The translations under genes and the position numbers were made by a program. Shown here in pieces: positions 57,740 through 64,000 of a stretch of 64,000 nucleotides of DNA. Under the pieces are notes generated by a model. That model saw only the letters and a list, made by a program, of their open reading frames with translations. It did no database searches and was not told the origin of the DNA. Source of the stretch: Pseudomonas syringae. Its GTDB lineage: Bacteria; Pseudomonadota; Gammaproteobacteria; Pseudomonadales; Pseudomonadaceae. The first letter of the stretch is position 1; each line of letters begins with the position of its first letter. The DNA is taken from NCBI RefSeq assembly GCF_000737245.1, contig NZ_JPQU01000039.1:1-64000 (forward strand), written 5' to 3'.

Positions 57740-58869
57740 TGTACGGCCTCCCCTTGCACGTCAATCACCGGACGCGCTGCCCGCCGGCGCACCCACCACA
57801 GATACAAGCCACTGCCCAAGACAATGATGGTCAGCACATCAAGGACCGCCCACAGGATTTTCATCGGCATGCCGCCGTAATCGCCGAAGTGCAGGGGTTG
57901 GGACATGCCCAGCGCATCCATGTACCACGGCCGCTCGACCACAGCCGTTACCTCCAGGGTCTTGGCGTCAATCAGCACTGGAGTAATCAAGTGGGCGGTC
58001 AGATGCGTATTGCCTTTGAGGAACACCGCATAGTGGTGCTCGCTTGAGAAGCGCGTGCCGGGGAAAGCGATGAAATCTGCTTGCATGCCGGGGGCTGCCG
58101 ATTCGGCGATTTCCAGCAGGCGCGTCGCCGGAGCACGTGCGGTCAATGCCGGAGCGTCCTGATAGGGCGCGATCATTGCCGCGAGACTGTCATTGCGCCA
58201 CGCGGCGATTATCAGGTCGGCGCAGGCACTGATGACACCGGTAACGCCCACCACCAAAGCCCAGGTCAGGGTCACGACGCCGATCAGGTTATGCAGATCG
58301 AGCCAGCGCATGCGCCGGGATTTATCAACACGCACGGTGGCAAACTTGAGTTTGCGCATGAACGGCGCATACAACACCGTCCCGGAAATAATCGCCAAAA
58401 CGAACATCAAGCCCATGAACGCCAGCAGCAATTTACCTGGTAGCCCGGCGTACATGTCCACGTGCAGGCGCAGCATGACCATCATGAACCCGCCGTTGGC
58501 AGACGGTGTTTCGTAGGCCTGGCCGGTGCGCGAGTCGAGCATGAAGGAGTGGGAATCGTTGGGATCAGTGCCCGCAGTCTTGGCCATGATGGCCCAGACG
58601 CCGTTGCTGTCATCCTCGTCCCAGCCGAAATACTGCAGAACCTCGCCGGGACGATGCGCCTCGGCGGCCTCCACCAGTTGCTGCAGATTCAGGTGCGGTG
58701 TATTGGCGGGCATCTCCTTGAAATCAGGGGCATTGCCTAACGCATGGTCGATTTCATGGCTGAAAATCAACGGCAAGCCGGTCAGTGCCAGCATCAGCAG
58801 AAATAGGGTACAGATCAGACTGGTCCAGGTATGGATAAAGGACCAGCGGCGCACGGTTTGGCTTTTCAT
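57736..58869 (-). CDS. PepSY-associated transmembrane protein (iron-regulated, PiuB/FoxB-like)
   Basis: The protein has 377 residues. Four transmembrane helices are evident: near 13-35, 138-160, 185-210 and 335-355. Large periplasmic loops include GLPLIFSHEIDHALG and LHNLIGVVTLTWALVVGVTG. Histidines on the helices could bind heme. Family members reduce or release iron from siderophores at the inner membrane. The gene is preceded by a Fur-box-like sequence. A 4-bp overlap links it to a small membrane protein. Confidence 0.85.
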   Translation of the reverse strand: MKSQTVRRWSFIHTWTSLICTLFLLMLALTGLPLIFSHEIDHALGNAPDFKEMPANTPHLNLQQLVEAAEAHRPGEVLQYFGWDEDDSNGVWAIMAKTAGTDPNDSHSFMLDSRTGQAYETPSANGGFMMVMLRLHVDMYAGLPGKLLLAFMGLMFVLAIISGTVLYAPFMRKLKFATVRVDKSRRMRWLDLHNLIGVVTLTWALVVGVTGVISACADLIIAAWRNDSLAAMIAPYQDAPALTARAPATRLLEIAESAAPGMQADFIAFPGTRFSSEHHYAVFLKGNTHLTAHLITPVLIDAKTLEVTAVVERPWYMDALGMSQPLHFGDYGGMPMKILWAVLDVLTIIVLGSGLYLWWVRRRAARPVIDVQGEAVQ

Positions 58870-58930
58870 TCTTCTGCCCAAAGCAAAAGGCCGCCGTCAG
58901 TGCGGAGGCCTTCGATGCTAGCGAGGTAAC

Positions 58931-58949
58931 TAACGATAATTATTCGCGA
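58931..58949. promoter_or_regulatory. Fur-box-like site
   Basis: TAACGATAATTATTCGCGA resembles the GATAATGATAATCATTATC consensus over its central ATAATTAT part. It lies about 62 bp upstream of the PepSY protein gene. Iron repression of that gene is a reasonable inference. Confidence 0.5.
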
Positions 58950-59010
58950 TTGTGTCAGAGCAGCAGAATGCTGGCAATCGGTGCTGGTCGGGTGGGGATG
59001 ACAGCGCCCT

Positions 59011-59119
59011 TGTAGGAGGGAGCTTGCTCGCGATAAGGCTGGAACAGCCTTCAGGATGGTTTGAATTCAAACCCTTTTGCCAGCGCTGCGCACTGGATCG
59101 CGAGCAAGCTCACTCCACA
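59011..59119. repeat. Degenerate REP palindrome
   Basis: TGTAGGAGGGAGCTTGCTCGCGAT faces ATCGCGAGCAAGCTCACTCCACAG with more mismatches and a longer loop than its relatives. It lies between the Fur-type site and the end of etfB. Confidence 0.7.
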
Positions 59120-59143
59120 GGGGTTCTGTTGCTTGCCCGTGAC

Positions 59144-59965
59144 TCAGCGCACCACGCCTTCCTCGATCAACAGCTTGAGAATCGCCTCGGCCCCAGCTTC
59201 AGGCGTTACGCCTTTGAGCACTTGCCCGCCGCCACCGCTGGCTTTGGCAGTGGCGGCTTTCATGCGGTCGGCGCCGCTTTTGGCCTTGATGACTTTCAAG
59301 CGTTTGGGTCGTGGTTTGGCGGGCTGCAGGGTTGAGCCTGTCAGCAGCTCATCACTGATGATTTCCACCTCTTCGGCATCAAGCGTGCCGCGCTGCGCCG
59401 GGCCGTAGGCGCTTTGCCGAGGCTTGGGCGCGGCGTTATCCACCGTGGCCAGGAACGGCAAACGCACTTTCAGCCGCCGCCGTTGACCCCGGGGCAGCGC
59501 TTGCAGCACCAGGGCGGTGCCGCCTTCCAGCGATTCAACTTCAGCCAGACCAACAATCAGCGGCCAGCCAAGCTTTTCCGCCAGTAAAAACGGCAACATC
59601 CCCGAGCCTTCACCGGTTTCTGCCTGGCTGCCGGCGAGCACCATCTGCACCCCGGCCTCACGAATGTAATCACTCAATGCTGGCAAGGCATCGGCGTTTT
59701 CAGGTTGCTCCAGCACGTGCAGCTGATCCAGGCCCATGCCCAAATACGCCCGCAACGCGGGCTCCTCGGCATTGCCCGCATGCAGCACATGCAAGTTACC
59801 CCCGGCCAGTTGCAGGCCCAATTCCACCGCGCGGGCGTCTTGCTCGGCGCGACGAGGACGACCGGAAGTCGGGTGGGCGCCGATGGAAACGAGGCTGATA
59901 ACGTGCAACGGAGTTTTATCCACAGGCGAATTCAGAGGATCAGGCAGCATCTCGTTTTGCTCCAT
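59144..59965 (-). CDS. etfB: Electron-transfer flavoprotein beta-type subunit of the dgc locus
   Basis: The protein has 273 residues with the ETF beta-like fold (HVISLVSIGAHPTSGRPRRAEQDARAVELGLQLAGG, AGSQAETGEGSGMLPFLLAEKLGWP). It has a family-specific C-terminal tail rich in Lys and Arg. With the alpha-type subunit it should take electrons from the DgcAB demethylase to the quinone pool. Its start overlaps the end of the etfA gene by 26 bp. It is the last gene of the dgc transcript. Confidence 0.87.
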   Translation of the reverse strand: MEQNEMLPDPLNSPVDKTPLHVISLVSIGAHPTSGRPRRAEQDARAVELGLQLAGGNLHVLHAGNAEEPALRAYLGMGLDQLHVLEQPENADALPALSDYIREAGVQMVLAGSQAETGEGSGMLPFLLAEKLGWPLIVGLAEVESLEGGTALVLQALPRGQRRRLKVRLPFLATVDNAAPKPRQSAYGPAQRGTLDAEEVEIISDELLTGSTLQPAKPRPKRLKVIKAKSGADRMKAATAKASGGGGQVLKGVTPEAGAEAILKLLIEEGVVR

Positions 59966-61160
59966 TGCGATAGTTTTCCACCGCTTCGATCAGCGCCTTG
60001 AGGATTTCCGCGCTTTCGCCAATCACTGACAGGTCAGCCCGCTTGATCATGTCGCAACCCGGATCGAGGTTGATCGCCACCACCTTGTCGCAGGCACCGA
60101 TGCCTTGCAGATGCTGAATCGCTCCGGAAATACCCACCGCCACATAAACCCTTGCCGTCACCCAGGTGCCGCTGGCGCCCACCTGGCGATCGCGGCCCAT
60201 GAAGCCATCGTCCACCGCCACACGGGAGGCACCCTCGGTAGCGCCCAACGCAGCGGCGGTTCGGTGGAACAAGTCCCAATCCTTCACACCATTGCCGCCG
60301 GAGAAAATAAACTCGGCCTCGGCCATGGGAATCAGGCCCGGATCAACCGCCACCGCGCCCAGATCTTCGATACGCGGCAGACTGCGCGCCACGCGTGTGG
60401 ATAACTCCACCGGCAGCGCTTCATGACGGGTTTCACTGACCGGCTCGGCGCATTCCACGGCGGCCAGGATAAGACGCGCCAATGGGCGAGCCAGATCTTC
60501 ACGACCTGCGCCAGCGCGACCAATGCATTGTTCATCCCTTACCTGCCAGACACGGGTAGCTGGCCGTTCGCCCAGGTTTGCCGCGAAACGTCGGCCCAAC
60601 TCGCCACCACCGGTGCGGCTGTCTGGCAGTAACCAATGTCGAGGGCTGAACTGGTTATCCACAGCTCGCAAGCCCTGTACCCGTTGCTCCGGGGAGTAGC
60701 CGTCGAATTCATTGCCATCGAGGAGCAACAGACGATCAACCCCCGCCGTGGCGAAGGTGCTTTCTTTATGTTCGCCAAACACCACCGCCAGCACCGCGCC
60801 GCTTGCGCCAGCGAGTTGATGAGCCAGGCCGAGCAGATCCCGGTCGTGTGCGCTCAGGCGGCCGCCGACCATGTCCGGCACCACACAAATATAGAAAGCT
60901 GGCTCCGGCACTTGATGCAGAGGCAATTGCACGTCAGCTGCAGCCGAGCGTTTCACCGCCCCGCCCTGCTGCGCGCCGCTGCGGTCAATGCGCTTTATCC
61001 CGTTCGGGCCGATAAAACCCAGGCCATGCACATTCTTGCGCATCAGGCCGTTAGGCCCCATCCAGCTGGTTTGTGCCGGTTGCATGGCCGCATGCAGCGG
61101 GTGCAGACGGTTACGGGCGATCCACTCGGCGCGCGGGTCGCGTCTAATGATGTCGCTCAT
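59940..61160 (-). CDS. etfA: Electron-transfer flavoprotein alpha-type subunit of the dgc locus
   Basis: The protein has 406 residues, starting MSDIIRRDPRAEWIARNRLHPLH. The C-terminal FAD-binding domain is typical of FixB/EtfA (VGASGTWVTARVYVAVGISGAIQHLQGIGACDKVVAINLDPG). A long N-terminal extension sets the dgc-associated form apart from housekeeping EtfA. Its ATG overlaps the dgcB stop (TGATG), and it overlaps etfB, so the three are tightly coupled. Confidence 0.88.
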   Translation of the reverse strand: MSDIIRRDPRAEWIARNRLHPLHAAMQPAQTSWMGPNGLMRKNVHGLGFIGPNGIKRIDRSGAQQGGAVKRSAAADVQLPLHQVPEPAFYICVVPDMVGGRLSAHDRDLLGLAHQLAGASGAVLAVVFGEHKESTFATAGVDRLLLLDGNEFDGYSPEQRVQGLRAVDNQFSPRHWLLPDSRTGGGELGRRFAANLGERPATRVWQVRDEQCIGRAGAGREDLARPLARLILAAVECAEPVSETRHEALPVELSTRVARSLPRIEDLGAVAVDPGLIPMAEAEFIFSGGNGVKDWDLFHRTAAALGATEGASRVAVDDGFMGRDRQVGASGTWVTARVYVAVGISGAIQHLQGIGACDKVVAINLDPGCDMIKRADLSVIGESAEILKALIEAVENYRNGAKRDAA

Positions 61161-63106
61161 CAAAGCACCTCCGCAGGTTCACGTTTGGTTGGCGCTGGCT
61201 TGCTGGGGATAACTTCTTCCACCAGCGCGTCGGCTACCAGTTCGGCAATGTCTTTGATCATCGGACGCGGCTCGACCACACCTTCAAGCATCGCGGTGCA
61301 TTGCGGGCAACCGACGGCCACCAGTTCGGCACCGGTCTCGCAGATGTCTTCCATGCGCATATCGGGGATCCGCTGTTTGCCGGGGATGTCCGTGATCGGC
61401 GCGCCGCCACCACCACCGCAGCAGCGGGAGCGGAAACCGGAGCGCTGCATTTCCTTGACCTCGATCCCCAACGCCCTGAGCACGTCACGGGGCGCTTCGT
61501 ACTCACCGTTGTAGCGGCCCAGGTAACACGGGTCGTGATAGGTCACGCTGGAGCCTTTGTGCTGGCCAAGGTTCAGCGCGCCGTCCTGGATTAACGCGGC
61601 CATATACGTGCTGTGGTGTTGCACGAGGTAATTGCCATCGAACGCGCCGTACTCGTTTTTCAGCACATGGAAACTGTGCGGATCACAGGTGACGATGCGT
61701 TTGAAGCTGTATTTGTTCAGGGTCTGGATGTTGCGTTTGGCGAGCAGCTGGAAAGTGGCTTCATCGCCGAGACGACGGGCCACGTCGCCGCTGTCCCGCT
61801 CTTCGAGGCCGAGCACTGCGAAGTCGACCTTGGCCGCTTTGAGCACTTTGACGAAGGCGCGAAGCGTGCGTTGATTGCGCATATCAAACGCGCCGTCGCC
61901 GACCCAGAACAACACGTCGACGGACTGCTTGTCAGCGAGCAGATCGAGGCTCAGATCCGCCGCCCAGTTCATCCGCCCGCCTGGCGCGAAACCGCCAGGG
62001 TTATCGGTGGCGATCAGGTTTTCCAGCACTTCGGCGCCTTTGTTCGGGGTCGCACCTTTCTCCAGGGTCAGGTGGCGGCGCATGTCGACGATGGCGTCAA
62101 CGTGCTCGATCATCATCGGGCATTCTTCGACGCAGGCGCGGCAGGTGGTGCAGGACCACAGGGTCTCGGCGTCCACCAGACCGTTGACGATGGGCTGATG
62201 CGGGTTGCCGCTGTGCAGGCCAATTTCTTTGCCGGGATAGGGGCTGCCCGCGAACTTGGCATCGGTGCCGCCAGCCAGGCCAACCACCATGTCTTGGATC
62301 AGCTTTTTAGGGTTCAACGGCTGGCCGGCTGCAAACGCCGGGCATGCCGCTTCGCATTTGCCGCACTGCACGCAGGCGTCAAAACCGAGCAGTTGATTCC
62401 AGGTGAAATCTTCAGGTTTTTCTACGCCCAGCGGCGCGGCTTTGTCGCTGAGGTTTAAGGGTTTGAGGCCGGTTGAGCGACCACCGCCAAAGCGTTCGGC
62501 GCGGCGGTGCCAAGCCAGGTGCAAGGCGCCGGCGAAGGCATGTTTCATCGGGCCGCCCCAAGTCATGCCGAAGAACAACTCCGACACGCCCCACAGCACG
62601 CCCACTGCCAGAATCGCAGCCAGTACCCAGCCGCCAAAGTCTTCTGGCAGGATGCCCGCCACCGGCAAGGTCAGCAGGAAGAAGCTGGCGGAAAACGCCA
62701 GCAGGCTTTTCGGCAGGCGCATCCACGGGCCTTTGGACAGGCGAGCCGGGGGATTGCGGCGGCGCAGGAACATGAAGATCGCGCCGACGAACATCACCGC
62801 CGAGGCGATTAGCAGAGCAAAGCCAAGTATGCGGTTATGCAGGCCGAAACCGTGCACCAGAATCGCGAGCACGATAGACGCCACCGCGCCGCCCGCCGTG
62901 GCAACGTGGGTGTTGGCGATGTACTTGTCCCGCGCCACCACGTGGTGCAAATCGACCATGTAACGCTTGGGCATGGCCAGCAGACCGCCCAGCAGATCGA
63001 CTTTCGATGCCCGGCCGTTGCGCCAGAGCATCACCCGCTTCATCGCCCCAAGGACAGCAAGCCCCAAAGCAGCGAACAGCAGGACGGGAAGCAGTGTGTT
63101 TAACAT
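61160..63106 (-). CDS. dgcB: Dimethylglycine catabolism iron-sulfur protein DgcB
   Basis: The protein has 648 residues. N-terminal membrane helices (about 2-20, 70-90, 97-115 and 140-185) precede two 4Fe-4S motifs (CVQCGKCEAACP and CTTCRACVEECP). Two CCG-type domains follow (HDPCYLGRYNGEYEAPR, SRCCGGGGGAP and VGCPQCTAMLE), as in heterodisulfide reductase subunits. With DgcA it demethylates dimethylglycine to sarcosine in glycine-betaine breakdown, passing electrons to the Etf pair. A 446-bp REP array separates it from dgcA. Confidence 0.92.
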   Translation of the reverse strand: MLNTLLPVLLFAALGLAVLGAMKRVMLWRNGRASKVDLLGGLLAMPKRYMVDLHHVVARDKYIANTHVATAGGAVASIVLAILVHGFGLHNRILGFALLIASAVMFVGAIFMFLRRRNPPARLSKGPWMRLPKSLLAFSASFFLLTLPVAGILPEDFGGWVLAAILAVGVLWGVSELFFGMTWGGPMKHAFAGALHLAWHRRAERFGGGRSTGLKPLNLSDKAAPLGVEKPEDFTWNQLLGFDACVQCGKCEAACPAFAAGQPLNPKKLIQDMVVGLAGGTDAKFAGSPYPGKEIGLHSGNPHQPIVNGLVDAETLWSCTTCRACVEECPMMIEHVDAIVDMRRHLTLEKGATPNKGAEVLENLIATDNPGGFAPGGRMNWAADLSLDLLADKQSVDVLFWVGDGAFDMRNQRTLRAFVKVLKAAKVDFAVLGLEERDSGDVARRLGDEATFQLLAKRNIQTLNKYSFKRIVTCDPHSFHVLKNEYGAFDGNYLVQHHSTYMAALIQDGALNLGQHKGSSVTYHDPCYLGRYNGEYEAPRDVLRALGIEVKEMQRSGFRSRCCGGGGGAPITDIPGKQRIPDMRMEDICETGAELVAVGCPQCTAMLEGVVEPRPMIKDIAELVADALVEEVIPSKPAPTKREPAEVL

Positions 63107-63140
63107 GTGAAGCTCCTACGGCGCGGCTCGGCATTTTTTC

Positions 63141-63546
63141 TGTTGGAGCTGGGCTTGCCCGCGAAAGCCATTGCGCAGTTTGTCTGGCACAACGCGTCGA
63201 CTTCTTCGCGGGCAAGCCTCGCTCCAACGGGGCTCAGCTTTTTTCTGTGGGAGCGGTGCTTGCCCGCGATACAGGCGCTGCGGTCTGTCAGCCATATCGC
63301 ATCATCGTTCTTCGCGGGCAAGCACCGCTCCCACAGGGAATTTCGATCTCTGTTGGAGCTGGGCTTGTTCGCGAAGGCCATTGCGCAGTTTGTCTGGCAC
63401 AACGCGTCGACTTCTTCGCGGGCAAGCCTCGCTCCAACGGATCTCAGCATTTTCTTGTGGGAGCGGTGCTTGCCCGCGATCCAGGCGCTGCGGTCTGTCA
63501 GCCATATCGCATCATCGTTCATCGCGGGCAAGCGCGCTCCTACGGG
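63141..63546. repeat. Tandem 210-bp duplication of paired REPs
   Basis: Two consecutive copies (63141-63350 and 63351-63546) each hold a TTGGAGC...GCTCCAA REP followed by a GTGGGAGCGG...CCGCTCCCAC REP. The copies agree almost base for base, including the loop GCGCAGTTTGTCTGGCACAA. The second copy ends with GCGCTCCTAC in place of CCGCTCCCAC. The 446-bp interval between dgcA and dgcB contains nothing else that I can recognise. Confidence 0.88.
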
Positions 63547-63552
63547 TTCGGC

Positions 63553-64000
63553 TTAGAAATCCTTACAGAGTCGAAGCCCGTCATAGATCGCCGCATGGGT
63601 ATTTCGCTGAGCAACACAGTCACCAATGCGGAACAACAAGTACCCATCGCCCGGCTCACTCAAACAAGGCTGTGGCTGGATGGCGAACAGCGCCTCAATA
63701 TCGATCTGGCCTTTGTTGCGCGAGTCGGCCTTGAGCGCGTAGTACAGCTCTTCATCCGGACGCACGCCGTTTTCGACCACCACCTGATCCACCACCCGCT
63801 CTTCCTTGGCGCCGGTGTATTCGTTCTCCAGCACCGCCACCAGCTTGTCGCCTTCGCGGTAGACCTTCTCCAGCATCATGTCGCCGGTCATGATCACTTC
63901 TTTCGGATACATGCTGCGGTAGTAAGTCGGGAACGAGGTGCCGCCAATCGCCACGCCCGGTTTGATGTCATCAGTGACGATCTCCACCTGGCTGCCTTTG
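63553..64000 (-). CDS. dgcA: Dimethylglycine demethylation protein DgcA (3' part)
   Basis: This is the C-terminal 148 residues of the protein; the rest lies beyond the window edge. Visible segments VEIVTDDIKPGVAIGGTSFPTYYRSMYPKEV and FRIGDCVAQRNTHAAIYDGLRLCKDF belong to the NADH:flavin oxidoreductase/dimethylamine-dehydrogenase-like family. DIEALFAIQPQPC is specific to DgcA-type proteins. It acts with DgcB on dimethylglycine. The stop is followed directly by the REP array. Confidence 0.9.
   Translation of the reverse strand, partial: KGSQVEIVTDDIKPGVAIGGTSFPTYYRSMYPKEVIMTGDMMLEKVYREGDKLVAVLENEYTGAKEERVVDQVVVENGVRPDEELYYALKADSRNKGQIDIEALFAIQPQPCLSEPGDGYLLFRIGDCVAQRNTHAAIYDGLRLCKDF

Noticed and set aside
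63141..63546. Repeat array considered as a CRISPR locus
   Set aside because: The units are long palindromic REPs in a 210-bp duplication, without short direct repeats, unique spacers or cas genes.
63107..63734. Open frames of 149 and 187 codons through the REP array
   Set aside because: They translate the REP palindromes themselves (repeating WERCLPAIQ-like segments) and run antisense into dgcA.

Overview
The window is chromosomal DNA of a Pseudomonas, most like the fluorescens/syringae side of the genus. The gene order from the RmcA-type GGDEF/EAL gene through rpoD, dnaG, rpsU, tsaD, plsY, folB, folK, cca, spoVR, yeaH, prkA, glpE, apaH, apaG, rsmA, pdxA, surA, lptD, amgK and murU matches, as I recall it, the P. 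aeruginosa PA0575-PA0597 block. Protein sequences, the many REP palindromes and the later pqq, dav and dgc loci fit the same genus. No prophage, insertion sequence, CRISPR array or rRNA operon was seen.

Region 1 (1-28.1 kb) is conserved core. It holds cell-wall recycling (murU, amgK), outer-membrane assembly (lptD, surA), a translationally coupled pdxA-rsmA-apaG-apaH run, glpE, the prkA-yeaH-spoVR stress operon, cca, folate genes, plsY, tsaD, and the rpsU/dnaG/rpoD macromolecular-synthesis locus. It ends with a c-di-GMP enzyme and a tRNA-Ile2(CAU) gene. Oddities: the SpoVR-side terminator hairpin contains the ribosome binding site of cca; rpsU and dnaG are separated by 527 bp without a recognisable yqeY; the RmcA-like protein has no periplasmic sensor domain.

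Region 2 (28.1-34.2 kb) is an accessory catabolic cluster: AraC regulator, NIPSNAP protein, LctP-type permease, divergent SDR, and an acetolactate-synthase-like ThDP enzyme. The substrate is unknown.

Region 3 (34.2-39.5 kb, minus strand) is the counterpart of the E. coli yjfIJKLMC genes: DUF2170, PspA/IM30, DUF2491, DUF350, DUF1190 and a glutathionylspermidine-synthase-like ATP-grasp ligase. A rhomboid protease gene lies inside it, behind an intrinsic terminator and a REP. The first protein carries an extra N-terminal segment that looks like a ribbon-helix-helix DNA-binding domain. Just upstream are two copies of a TCACATGTGA palindrome, 52 bp apart. This is the best candidate for an under-described system in the window.

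Region 4 (39.7-48.9 kb) has a FUSC-family membrane protein, a soluble chemoreceptor-like protein with its Cache-like part at the C terminus, an OxlT-like transporter with a cytoplasmic GGT-like enzyme, an Lrp/AsnC regulator, and davB-davA for lysine breakdown to 5-aminovalerate. Region 5 (49-56.7 kb) is a pqqF-A-B-C-D-E-M locus. A perfect 30-bp-arm REP palindrome is translated in frame inside pqqF. Region 6 (56.8-64 kb) holds a GST, an iron-linked PepSY membrane protein with a small partner, and the dgcA(partial)-dgcB-etfA-etfB genes of dimethylglycine/betaine catabolism. A 210-bp tandem duplication of paired REPs separates dgcA from dgcB.

Functions were assigned by recognising protein families by eye. 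No database search was run, and residue positions are approximate unless a residue is named.
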